Shown here one piece after another: positions 1-8,800 of a stretch of DNA of 64,000 nucleotides. The DNA comes from Bacteroidales bacterium (GTDB lineage Bacteria; Bacteroidota; Bacteroidia; Bacteroidales; P3). Both the position numbers and the translations under genes were made by a program. The notes under the pieces are model-generated. The model made no database searches and was not told the DNA's origin. It was given only the letters and a program-made list of their open reading frames with translations. The stretch spans positions 124,001 to 188,000 of the forward strand of contig JAFVBB010000004.1 in the NCBI GenBank assembly GCA_017480225.1. The letters are read 5' to 3'. How positions within the stretch are numbered: position 1 is the first letter of the stretch; every line of letters begins with the position of its first letter.

Positions 1-75
1 TTCTTCGATTGTTCTTCGATTTAATATCGAAGAACAATCGAAGAACAATCGGAGAACAATCGAAGAACAGACGGT
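1..75. repeat. Palindromic 11-mer repeat element, copy A (cut by window start)
   Basis: Right part of a dispersed inverted repeat. The right arm (about 26-75) is four tandem 11-bp units of the form ATCGAAGAACA (one unit has GGAG instead of GAAG) closed by GACGGT. The left arm, in inverse orientation, is cut by the window edge, and the arms meet at the AT-only centre TTAAT. The copy lies just past the 3' end of the minus-strand operon ending at 109, so its RNA would fold into a long hairpin there. The one-sided tail seen in copies B, C and E is absent: after GACGGT the sequence diverges. Bases 76-108 hold nothing else recognisable. Confidence 0.9.
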
Positions 76-108
76 CTTGACACAGACGTGGCGCACCGAG
101 ACTCTACC

Positions 109-1050
109 CTACCTTGCCCGGAAGCGGACGGTTACACTGCCTTTGCCTTTGTCGCGGGGCAGGAACGTCACCTCGTGCGTACCCGGCTCAATGGCATACA
201 CTGTCAACGGATTGTATATCCTCATGCCATCAGACTGCATGACATAGGGGTTGTATTTCCACTCGCCACTCAGCACATTGCCCTCCTCGTCCTTGGCGGT
301 CAGCGTCACGCGGTCACCGACCTTGTGCCATGTCGAGGAAGTGCCCTCGGAGAAATCAACCATGACGTGCCCCGGTTTCGTGGTGGCGGACGGCTTCCTG
401 TCTGGTTTGGCGTCTGCCACAGGCTCGGCAGCGGGCTCTGCGGGGTGTGGAGCCATTGCCTGGGGCATGGGTTCCGCCGTCCTGAGGGCTGAGTTGCCGC
501 CAATGGGAAAATACCAGGCAATGGCCATGACCACAGCCAGACCGGCCAGGCTGCCCGCCACAATCTGCCACGCTGGCTCCACGCCTGATTCCCGACCGCC
601 GCCGTCAGGCTCCGCATAGGCGGGCAAGGTGCGCTCGCGGCGGGGCAGCAGGCCGAAGCTGTTGTCGTCGGGTGTGCCTGTGGCGAACAGCAGCCACAGC
701 CCGTAGAAGGGCACCAGCAGCCACCATGCGCTGCGGTCGTTGTCGTGCATCCGCTTGGCGCCCTGCACGGCCAGGAAAAGCAGCAGCGCGGCCGGCAGCA
801 CCAGGCGGTCGGCCCGGCGCATGGCGCGATGGATGTTCTCTGCTGCCACGTCGAGCCCGGCCCGGTGGTTGTAGCCGGTCGCCTCCCACAGCACGAAAAC
901 CAGATGAAACACCAGCCACACGGCGACGCAGACAAGCAGGCGCAGCAGGAAAGAGCCGCGCGTAATCCTGCCACGGGGCGAGAGGAGGCTGGTCTCGACG
1001 TTGTTTGACTTGTCGTTTGGAAGCTTGATCCTGTAGCCGCGCGAGGCCAT
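109..1050 (-). CDS. DUF805 membrane protein with C-terminal SEGT/TWH module
   Basis: A 313-residue inner-membrane protein. Residues 25-137 match the DUF805 (YhaH-like) pattern: a GRITRGSF start, hydrophobic helices, then AKRMHDNDRSAWW and a conserved N-F-G ending. One further transmembrane helix follows (about 161-181), then a Pro/Ala-rich linker (186-226) and a beta-rich C-terminal module (230-313) with SEGTSSTWH and the extreme C-terminus FRAR. The same module ends the 510-residue protein at 1687-3219, so the two probably share a partner or a function outside the membrane. It is the last gene of a compact five-gene minus-strand operon, 47 bp after the preceding gene, and is followed by palindromic repeat copy A. 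No enzymatic motif is visible and the function is unknown. Confidence 0.85.
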   Translation of the reverse strand: MASRGYRIKLPNDKSNNVETSLLSPRGRITRGSFLLRLLVCVAVWLVFHLVFVLWEATGYNHRAGLDVAAENIHRAMRRADRLVLPAALLLFLAVQGAKRMHDNDRSAWWLLVPFYGLWLLFATGTPDDNSFGLLPRRERTLPAYAEPDGGGRESGVEPAWQIVAGSLAGLAVVMAIAWYFPIGGNSALRTAEPMPQAMAPHPAEPAAEPVADAKPDRKPSATTKPGHVMVDFSEGTSSTWHKVGDRVTLTAKDEEGNVLSGEWKYNPYVMQSDGMRIYNPLTVYAIEPGTHEVTFLPRDKGKGSVTVRFRAR

Positions 1051-1097
1051 GGTCTTTTCAGCCTTTCATTCAGCAGTGGGAGGGGCAGGGCTTCGCG

Positions 1098-1667
1098 TCA
1101 GTTCCTGCCCAGGGCTGCCACCAGCTCATTATACTTGTCAGTGAGCCGCCTCAGGTGGTCTTCCTGCTGCGGCGAGAGCCACGAGAGCACGCGGCGGTCG
1201 GTGGCGTAGATGGCGTCGAGCAGGTCCTGCGCGGCCTCGGCGTTGCGGCGCATCATGCCCAGCAGCTCGGCAGGCGGGGCGGCATCAACCTTCGCGTTGA
1301 GCACATTGTCGAGGTCGTGTATACTGCGCACCAGGGTGTAGAAGTCGCGGCTGCGCGGCGGCAGTTTCTGCATGTCTACGCTTTCGAAACGGCTGCCGAA
1401 GATCGTGGTGTCGCGCAGGTTGAGGAACTCGTCGACCCGCAGTGCGCGGAGCCTGCCCTCGAGGTTCTTGTTCTCGTCGCGCAGCCTGTCGTTGCTCTTC
1501 CGCAGCGAGGCCGACTGCGTCTCGGCAATCTGCAAATCGCTGAGCCTCGCCTTGGCGACGACGGTGTCGCGGGCCGGGTCTATCTTCACAGTGCTCTTTT
1601 TGCCCGTCTGCGCGCCTGCGGCCAGGGCGGCCAGCAGGGCAAGCGCCATGCACGTTGTCTTCTTCAT
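1098..1667 (-). CDS. Exported coiled-coil protein of unknown function
   Basis: A 189-residue protein with a clear signal peptide (MKKTTCMALALLAALAAGAQ, cleavage near residue 20) and no lipobox at the cleavage site, so probably periplasmic. Residues about 40-75 are charged and heptad-like (SLRKSNDRLRDENKNLEGRL), suggesting a coiled coil and oligomerisation. The rest looks helical without recognisable catalytic residues. It lies 19 bp after the 510-residue protein and 47 bp before the DUF805 protein in the same operon, so it is likely a periplasmic component of the GTPase/membrane system. I do not recognise the family. Confidence 0.8.
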   Translation of the reverse strand: MKKTTCMALALLAALAAGAQTGKKSTVKIDPARDTVVAKARLSDLQIAETQSASLRKSNDRLRDENKNLEGRLRALRVDEFLNLRDTTIFGSRFESVDMQKLPPRSRDFYTLVRSIHDLDNVLNAKVDAAPPAELLGMMRRNAEAAQDLLDAIYATDRRVLSWLSPQQEDHLRRLTDKYNELVAALGRN

Positions 1668-1686
1668 CGCTGTTGGTTGTTTCTTG

Positions 1687-3219
1687 CTATCTCGCCCTGA
1701 AAAGGCAGTCTACCTTTTCTGTTTTTCCACCGTTTTTGTATGTGAACGTCAGTGTGTGTGTACCAGGTTTTGTTGCCCACATCTCCCAGGACTCTACATT
1801 GTTATTTCCTTTGTGCATTATTCCGTCCGGATATGTCCACGTACCTCTGACAACAACATTGTTTTTATCCTTGACCGTTATTGCTACGTGAGAATTAACA
1901 TCGTGCCATGTCGAGGCAGTGCCCTCGGAGTAGTAGACCTTGACTGGCTCCGTGTACGTGGCGGCGGCGGGTAGTTTTGTGGATTGGCTGGGAACCGATG
2001 CCGCTGCGGCTGCCTTTCCTTTTCCTGCGATTGTGTACGTTGTGGCGTTCAGCATTTTTCCATCGTAGTGTGCTTTTACCACAACCATAGTCTCTGAGTC
2101 AGGTTTCTTTTTTACAGTGAGCCTGTTATTCTTCACTTCGACCAGGTCGGTGCGGTCTACCGCAAGCTCGATGTCGCCGGGGGATATTGCCCCACTGCAT
2201 GATGAGATTACATTTGGGAGGGATTCCTTAACAGGGTCAGCGTAATTATTAAATGTCACCACAATGACAGTGGTGTCCGGCAAAACTGGACAAGAATCCA
2301 CTTGAATGCTATCGACAGGGACAGGTCCTGACTTGCCCTTGCCGCCCTTCGCAAACCAAAGGAAAGCGAGCACAATAACAGCGACGGCAGCAACAATTCC
2401 GCCAACCACCTTAAGAATCTTGCGCCAATCGGGACCTGCCCCATCACCGCCATCAGGAGGTGGCGGAGGTGGGGTATAACCGGAACTCTCACTGCCACTG
2501 GATTCTTTCCCGGAGGTCGGTTCCGGCGGTGGAGGGGGAGGAGTGGGTTCTCTCCACTCGACAATATCACCGTCCTTGATGCAATAAAGCTTTTTGCCAG
2601 ATTTGTCCCAGACGTATGCATTTGGCAATTCTTTGCACGAATGCCTGTCGTTGGTGATGTATACGTTGCTGTAGTCTTTTATCTTCTGGGCAACAGTGCT
2701 GATGGCCTCGAACTCCGGAGATGGGTCATAGATTATTATCGTTCCCTTTTTCGCGGGGATGTGCGGAGGGGTGGTGCCTAATACTGATTGTATCTTAGCC
2801 AAATCATCCGGCGTCCATCTCCACGTGCCTTTTTGCTCATTGAGGCTCTCACTCTTAAACCGAGGCCGGCCGGCACCCTTCACCAGCAGCCTGCTCTCGA
2901 AGTAACCAAAACCAATATCGCCACCAAGCACGACACGGAATGCAGACGGAATGTCGATGTCCCGGTCTGACACCAACGCAATACCGAACACCTGCCCATC
3001 GCGAGGCACATCATTATAGGCCGCAGTAGCAATATATAACGACAATGACGCCTGGCCGTCGCGCACCGAATAATGTAGTACCTTCTCCTCTTTCCCCGTA
3101 GGTTTGAAATCGGGTTCGGGGAAACCACTTCCAGGCTCACAGGCAGACTGATCCTTGCCGACACGGAAAAGGAGAGACTCGTAACCGAGGGGTTTCCCAA
3201 ATAACGCGAAGTAGATCAT
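1687..3219 (-). CDS. Single-pass membrane protein with proline linker and C-terminal SEGT/TWH module
   Basis: 510 residues. Residues 1-225 form a soluble N-terminal region without a signal peptide, presumably cytoplasmic. Two proline tracts follow (226-256) and one transmembrane helix (about 269-290, VVGGIVAAVAVIVLAFLW). After the helix comes a Big/Ig-like region (about 315-398), an Ala/Ser linker, and a C-terminal module (428-510) with SEGTASTWH, PGTHTLTF and a terminal FRAR. The module is a paralogue of the one ending the DUF805 protein at 109-1050. The topology suggests a signal or tether crossing the inner membrane between the cytoplasmic GTPase encoded 24 bp upstream and periplasmic parts. 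The N-terminal region may correspond to a GTPase-associated domain, but I cannot assign one by eye. Confidence 0.85.
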   Translation of the reverse strand: MIYFALFGKPLGYESLLFRVGKDQSACEPGSGFPEPDFKPTGKEEKVLHYSVRDGQASLSLYIATAAYNDVPRDGQVFGIALVSDRDIDIPSAFRVVLGGDIGFGYFESRLLVKGAGRPRFKSESLNEQKGTWRWTPDDLAKIQSVLGTTPPHIPAKKGTIIIYDPSPEFEAISTVAQKIKDYSNVYITNDRHSCKELPNAYVWDKSGKKLYCIKDGDIVEWREPTPPPPPPEPTSGKESSGSESSGYTPPPPPPDGGDGAGPDWRKILKVVGGIVAAVAVIVLAFLWFAKGGKGKSGPVPVDSIQVDSCPVLPDTTVIVVTFNNYADPVKESLPNVISSCSGAISPGDIELAVDRTDLVEVKNNRLTVKKKPDSETMVVVKAHYDGKMLNATTYTIAGKGKAAAAASVPSQSTKLPAAATYTEPVKVYYSEGTASTWHDVNSHVAITVKDKNNVVVRGTWTYPDGIMHKGNNNVESWEMWATKPGTHTLTFTYKNGGKTEKVDCLFRAR

Positions 3220-3243
3220 TGCGGTTTGTGGAGAATGTGTCGA

Positions 3244-4248
3244 TTATGAGAAGAGGCGTTTCCACCAGGGCAACACATGTTTGCCGGTAATCCACTTAAA
3301 AACTCTAAACCATAATACCTGGGCATTCGTTTCTCGGAGCAGAGTTATCACATTCCCTTGAACATCGCCCGCGGAATAGGGGAAAAATGTTATATCTTTA
3401 CCGCGGCACGAATTATATAGTTGTTTGCGATAGGTCTTGAGATACCACTCAGGGGATCTCCTGACTGGCAGTATATCCCACTTCGTCACCACAACCGCGA
3501 ACATCGACTTTTTATACGTATTTTGCTCTTTATCCCAGAGTTGATTCAGAAAAGCGGCCATTGCATCGGCCTGGGACATGTCATAGTCGGACTCTTCTTT
3601 TCTTTCAGTGGTGAAGGACACGTCAATCGGCGAGAGCAGAGGGAAGAATGCGCGATACTTCGTACATGCGGTTTTCAATATACTCATAATCTTTTTAGTT
3701 GCCGCCATCTGATTCTTCGCACTTTCTTCTTCCGTATCATAGGCTTTCTTGTCAAGCATACGTTCTATGTCCTCCCCTGCAAAGTCAATAAACGTAACCT
3801 TAGCATGTCCTCTTTTTTTTACAGTCATTTCCACGTCAATGACCGTAAACATACCCTCTGGGGTTTGACTCAATGTTCTACCTTTTTTTCTTACACTTTC
3901 TGTTATTGCATCGAATATTTCTTTATTCCTTTTGTCACCCGAGAGCGCATGAATTTCGCAAGAACCGACACCTTTATAACAAAGAAGTGAGGCGATGAAC
4001 ATTGACTTGCCACTCTGGGACGTTCCAATGGGAACAAACAGCCTGCGCCCATTTCGGGATCGTTTGGCAATATCCGCTATAATAACATCAAGATCAAAAT
4101 CCGTCAGTTTATTTTGTCCGCATATTATGTATTCACCGCTACTGGGCTTGTTCGACTCTGTCATGTCTGTAGCGACCGAGCCCCCTTCTGTCGATTTTGG
4201 CGTGCTGGTTGTGACTGGGCTCTCGCCTTTCTTTACTTCTTCTGGCAT
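3244..4248 (-). CDS. P-loop GTPase-like protein of an uncharacterised membrane system
   Basis: 334 residues with the signature of a TRAFAC-type GTPase. There is a P-loop GTSQSGKS at 75-82, a DxxG (G3) motif in FIDFAGED at 153-160, and a TKWD (G4) motif at 255-258. A low-complexity N-terminus (1-38) precedes the domain. No transmembrane helix is visible, though the C-terminus is aromatic and basic (FKWITGKHVLPWWKRLF) and could lie on the membrane. The neighbours are membrane proteins on both sides within one operon. Established knowledge: P-loop GTPases combined with membrane-anchored partners occur in several predicted bacterial conflict and signalling systems; whether this is one of them is inference. 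The local AT content is higher than that of flanking genes, in keeping with acquired DNA. Confidence 0.85.
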   Translation of the reverse strand: MPEEVKKGESPVTTSTPKSTEGGSVATDMTESNKPSSGEYIICGQNKLTDFDLDVIIADIAKRSRNGRRLFVPIGTSQSGKSMFIASLLCYKGVGSCEIHALSGDKRNKEIFDAITESVRKKGRTLSQTPEGMFTVIDVEMTVKKRGHAKVTFIDFAGEDIERMLDKKAYDTEEESAKNQMAATKKIMSILKTACTKYRAFFPLLSPIDVSFTTERKEESDYDMSQADAMAAFLNQLWDKEQNTYKKSMFAVVVTKWDILPVRRSPEWYLKTYRKQLYNSCRGKDITFFPYSAGDVQGNVITLLRETNAQVLWFRVFKWITGKHVLPWWKRLFS

Positions 4249-4286
4249 AATGCTTTGGGTTTATTTATTAGTTACTTTATTTATCC

Positions 4287-5405
4287 TTATATTCCACGCC
4301 GTTTCTTCCACCATGGAGTACGAGGAAATTCGTCGTAGTAATCCTCAGGGCGACGGATGTAGAAGTAGAAAAGGAATGGACCAAGAAGGTCGAACAGCAG
4401 GCAGATGACGATAACTCCCCAGGTATCGAGCTTGCCCAGACGATGCCACACAGAGTTCAGCGTGTGCTCAATCCTGCCAAGCTTCTGAGTCTTGGGGAAG
4501 GCTATTGTCTCCTTGCCCGACACAAGCGGCTTGATGGCTGTGTTGCCGTAGGCCGAATTGACACTGATAGCGATGTTGTCCAGCTTAGTGGTGAGTTCTT
4601 TCATGGTGAGAATCTGAGGATTGTTCCTCACCGAATCTGTCACTATTGAGACGTAGGAGTTGTCGTCGATTATTTCCTCGATTCTTGGAGTGTACTCATC
4701 AACCAGCGAGTCGAGGTCGTACTTGGCGGCGACCATCCTCGCAGCCCTCATGTCGTTGCCGTTAAGACGCACCAGGTAATCGCGAATGCCTTGGTCTGTA
4801 TTCCTTTTCCAGCGGTCTACAAGGTTATTTGTCTTCTCGGCGGTTGTGGTGATATCCTCCCTCTGCGTGTAACTCGAACCTGCCAATTCGTTGAACTTTT
4901 TTAGCTCATTCTTCGCATTCGGCCCGAAACCTCTGTACTTAATCTCTGTAAGCAGATTGGTCTGGTGCTGCCGCAACTCTTGCAGGCGGCCAACCGCCGA
5001 CGACGTGCCATTGCTGCTACCAATTGAGTCGAGCGCACCAGGCATCCAGTCCATCCTCTTCTTTAGCACGGTGGCCTCCTCGTTCACGAGCGTGCGTCCA
5101 AGATACTGCGGATAGATGTAGGTGAGGTTGGCGACGAAGAAAAGCAGCTCGCCCGCCAGATAGAGGTACATCATCTCGCGCTTGCCACGCACCGCCGCCA
5201 AGTAGCCTCCGAAGACCATCACCAGCGGTATCAATGCCAAAAACCAGCTGCCTGCAGCGCTGCCGAAGGCATTGAACAGCCGCAACGCCATGACGGTGTT
5301 GTAGTAACCGAATGCGAAGCAGCCCACCGCGGCAATCCAGAACAGCACCACTACAAACTTTGACCTTGAATCATTGCCATCATCCATCATTTCTTTGTCC
5401 CTCAA
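4287..5405 (-). CDS. Multi-pass membrane protein, first gene of the GTPase operon
   Basis: 372 residues. Three hydrophobic helices near the N-terminus (about 17-40, 54-73, 77-98) are followed by a long, mostly helical and charged soluble region (about 100-325), one more transmembrane helix (about 328-350, VIVICLLFDLLGPFLFYFYI) and a short basic tail ending PWWKKRRG. The layout resembles a membrane sensor or scaffold with one large extramembrane domain. No enzymatic motif is evident. It is the promoter-proximal gene, 38 bp before the GTPase, and is preceded by a roughly 310-nt leader that contains a terminator-like hairpin. Function unknown. Confidence 0.8.
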   Translation of the reverse strand: MRDKEMMDDGNDSRSKFVVVLFWIAAVGCFAFGYYNTVMALRLFNAFGSAAGSWFLALIPLVMVFGGYLAAVRGKREMMYLYLAGELLFFVANLTYIYPQYLGRTLVNEEATVLKKRMDWMPGALDSIGSSNGTSSAVGRLQELRQHQTNLLTEIKYRGFGPNAKNELKKFNELAGSSYTQREDITTTAEKTNNLVDRWKRNTDQGIRDYLVRLNGNDMRAARMVAAKYDLDSLVDEYTPRIEEIIDDNSYVSIVTDSVRNNPQILTMKELTTKLDNIAISVNSAYGNTAIKPLVSGKETIAFPKTQKLGRIEHTLNSVWHRLGKLDTWGVIVICLLFDLLGPFLFYFYIRRPEDYYDEFPRTPWWKKRRGI

Positions 5406-5455
5406 GTGTTGTGCCGACCGGCGAGTTCCCTGCGGGCGGCGTTTTCCAATACACT

Positions 5456-5487
5456 AAAAAAGCATAGAACTCGTGTTGTCAGTTCTA
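5456..5487 (-). terminator. Attenuator-like hairpin with U6 tract in the leader of the GTPase operon
   Basis: On the minus strand TAGAACT (5487-5481) pairs with AGTTCTA (5471-5465) around a 9-nt loop, and after TGC the RNA continues with six U (5461-5456). It has the form of an intrinsic terminator placed only about 50 bp before the start codon at 5405, downstream of the promoter candidate at 5720. It may therefore be a leader attenuator rather than the end of a gene. The strand offers only tiny upstream ORFs; the 97-codon plus-strand frame over this stretch looks spurious. Confidence 0.5.
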
Positions 5488-5719
5488 CGACTTCTCAGGC
5501 ATCGCCAAACGCCTTTCCCAAAATAAAACCAACGTTGAACCTTATCCTATGCCCTCAATATGCAGACGGCACACGGATAAGCGGTGTGTACCACATACTG
5601 ACAAGCAAAAGGCATCAGTATCGCAGTCCTTTGGTTAAAATTTGGCGAACTTTAAGAAGTCGGACCAGAACAAATGCTTTTCTCGCACATCGGCCGTAAT
5701 CTCGTGGCCGATTCGAGTG

Positions 5720-5753
5720 CAAAGATACGCATTTATTTCGACACTGACACAAA
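5720..5753 (-). promoter_or_regulatory. Bacteroidetes promoter candidate for the GTPase operon
   Basis: On the minus strand TATCTTTG (5727-5720) is a perfect -7 word (TAnnTTTG). A TTTG lies at 5753-5750, a spacing of 22 bp that is slightly longer than usual. Transcription would start near 5714, giving a leader of about 309 nt. The leader begins with a 7-bp hairpin (ATCGGCC/GGCCGAT, 5689-5712) and contains the attenuator-like hairpin at 5456-5487. Apart from these sites and the terminator at 5814-5846, the gene-free stretch 5406-5894 shows nothing recognisable. Confidence 0.5.
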
Positions 5754-5813
5754 AAAAGATAAGATTCGCCACAATTTAATAAAAACCAGCCGAATAAAAA
5801 ATAAAAACATCAC

Positions 5814-5846
5814 AAAAAAAGCCACCGGGGCATTGAAGCCCCGGTG
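5814..5846 (-). terminator. Intrinsic terminator of the giant FN3 protein gene
   Basis: A perfect 9-bp stem, CACCGGGGC (5823-5831) with GCCCCGGTG (5838-5846), around a 6-nt loop. On the minus strand it is followed by seven U (5820-5814). It lies about 50 bp after the stop codon of the minus-strand gene ending at 5895. Confidence 0.9.
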
Positions 5847-5894
5847 ACCATAGGGTTAGTGCGCGCCGCAAGGCGCACACATGGAGGGTAGTCG

Positions 5895-8800
5895 CTACTT
5901 CACAACGAGCTTGCGCACGGCCATGCCGTTCTCACCCGCGATGCGCACGAAGTAGGTGCCGCTGGCGAACTGGCTAAGGTCGATGGTGAGCTGGTCGCTG
6001 GCGCAGTTCCACGAGCCGCACTGACGGCCGTTGAGGTCGACGATGCTGACCTGTGCAGTGCCCTCAATGCCGTCGAGGCTGACGGTAACAAAGGCGCTGG
6101 CGGGGTTCGGGAAGAGCGTAATGTTAGCGTTCTGGTCGATGTCGTCGATGCCGACGTTAGTGGTGGTGAAGCCCTTTGGCTCACTCCACTCGCTCGTATG
6201 CTCGGCGTCACACAGCGCGCGCACTTGGACGCTGTAGCTGGTGTTCTTCTCGAGGCCGGTGAGTTCGTAGGGGTGAGTGGTGACCTTGATGATCTGGTTA
6301 TCGAGCTTAATCTCCCACTCGGCAGCGCTGCTGCTCCAGTCAACCGTGGCCTTGGTGTTGCTGATTTCGGTGATGACGACAAGGGTCGGAGTCTCGCAGC
6401 TGGCGGTGGTGAAATTCACCGAGCCGCTCCAGTCGCTGTAGTACTTGTCATCGCACACCGTGCGCACACGGGCAACATAACTGGTGCCAAGCTCAAGACC
6501 GGTGATGGTGTAGGGCTTGCTGGTGGCGGTGATGTAGGTAGGCTCGTCGCTGCCGGACACGCTGAGCTCAATCTCCCACTTGTTGCCTGCGCCGCTCCAG
6601 TCGAGCTTGGCGCTGGTCATCAGGACATCGCTGTAGGCGACGCTCTGCGGAACCTCGCAGCTGAGAGTATTGAAGGTGATGCCGGCGCTCCAGTCGCTGA
6701 TGTTGGTGGCACTGCAGATGGCACGCACCTGAACAGTGTAGGTGGTGGAGGGCTGCAGCTCATCAAGCTGGATGGTCGGGGCCATGACGGTCTCGGTGGT
6801 CAGGTCGTCGGTGCCTACCTCGCCATAGCGCACCTCCCAGGTGGTGGCGGTGCCGCCGTTCCAGCTGATGGTGGCGCTGGTGAGGGTGATGGCGTCAGCA
6901 ACAAGGCTGGTGGGCAGGTCGCAGGGGGTCTCCAGTGTGGTCACCTGTGTGGTCACCCACTCGCTGTAGCCATTGTCGCCGCAGTTGGTGCGCAGGCCAA
7001 TGGTGTAGGTGGTGGCAACGGCCAGGCCGGGCAGCACGAGAGGATTGGTGCTCACGGGCACGCCAACGATGGTGTTGTCCCACTCGGTGCCGGTGGTGAT
7101 GCCGTACTCCACAGAGCCGCTGGCGCTGTAGTTGACGGTGATCGAGTTGGTCGAGGCACTGGTGTTGGTGATTGCCGGGGCGAAGCAAGGCTCAACCTCG
7201 TCGGCAAGCACGGTCACGCTCAGGCTGTCAACATACAGGTAGCCGGCGGTGGCGCTGGTGCTGTTGAAGTTGATGGCGATGAAGCGGGTCGTGGCCGGGA
7301 CAATCTTGGTGATCTTCGTCCACTCGCCGTCGGTGATGGCGGAGCTGGCGATGGTGGTGGCGGTCTCGAAGGTGAAGTCCTCTATGTCGTAGGTAGTGGT
7401 CGAGGTGCCGAAGCGCATCGCAACATTGTCGTTGACTGCCTTGACGAAGAATTCAACCTGCAGGCTGCTGTCAGCGCTGAGCTCGGGGGTAATCAGGTAC
7501 TGGTTGTAGTCGGTGGCCGAGCCGTTGGCGGCGAAGCGGAAGCTGCGCGAGCCTTCCTTCACCGGGCTGGCGACGGTAATCATCGTGCTGGTGTTGTCGG
7601 CGTCAGGCATGTAGAGGCTGAAGCACTCGTTGTCGCTGAAGTCGGACTCGAAGCCCTCGAAGAACGGGTTGGCGGTGCTCACCTCGATGGGTGCGCAGCG
7701 GGTGCGGAAGGTGACGGGGTGGCTCTCGTAGGAGCTGTCGCTGTTGCCGCAGATGCCCTGCACGTAGAAGGTGTAGTCGGTGGTGGCGGCCAGGCCGGTC
7801 AGCACGGCGAAGGTGTCGGCCACGCTGGTCTTGGTCCAGTCGTTGCTGCCCTCGGCGCGATAGTACACGTCGTAGGCCACAGCGTTGCCCTCCCAGTAGA
7901 CAGTGGCTTCGTCGTAGCTCACAGCGGCCACGCCGAGGTTGTCGGGACGGTAGCAGGTCTTGCCGTCGACGCAGCGGGTGTAGATCTCATAACCCCAGTG
8001 GGTCATGCTGGCGCCCGGGCACTCGAAGACGAAGGTCAGCGCACCCTCGGTCGAGGTGGCCAGGATGCTGTCGGCCATCGTGCTGTCGTTGATGGTGCCA
8101 TAGTGCGAGTACTGCCACAGCTGGGTGCCGTTGGTGCCAACGCCGTCATAGACGGTGAGGGTCACCTGGTTCTCACCCCAGCCGAAGAGGCCGCCGTAGA
8201 TCTGCACCTCCTTGCCGGGCACAGAGGCCTTCAGCACGAGGGCGGAGTTGGTCACACCCTGGTAACCGGCGGTGTAGCCAGCGTCGTAGATCACGTTGCC
8301 GCAACCATTCACGGTGTCGGGCACCGAGCTCTTGTTCATGATGATGGTGCCGGCGCCGAACTTGTAGGTGCTCCAGGGGCTGACGATGCCCTCGCCGCAA
8401 TAGGCGCGGACATAGAGGTTGTACATGCCGCCGCCGATGAGCGTGCCGGCAGGAATGGTGTAGAAGGTGTCGCTGATGGTGACGAAGTTTGACTCGTCGA
8501 CCTCCTCGATGTCAACCGTCACGGTGTCGACATACACCTGCCACTCCTCGTTGTAGGCACCGGGCAGGTGGCTCCATGCGAAGAGCGAGCTGTTGGGGTT
8601 CTGGATGCTCACCGCGGTGACGTTGTCGGGCGGGAAGCAGTCCTCAAGGGCAATCACGTAGAAGTTGTCCATGCACATCCACTCGCCCCAGCTGCGAAGC
8701 TGGCCGAAGGCTATGCGGGTGCCCTCGCCGTAGTACTCCAGGAAGTTGTAGATGACGTGCTGGTAGGCGTTGCGGCTGAAGTTCTCGCTCTGGAGGGTGT

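Noticed and set aside
5406..5699. 97-codon plus-strand frame between the GTPase operon and the FN3 gene
   Set aside because: It overlaps the minus-strand leader with its hairpin, lacks a promoter word, and its translation has no family resemblance.
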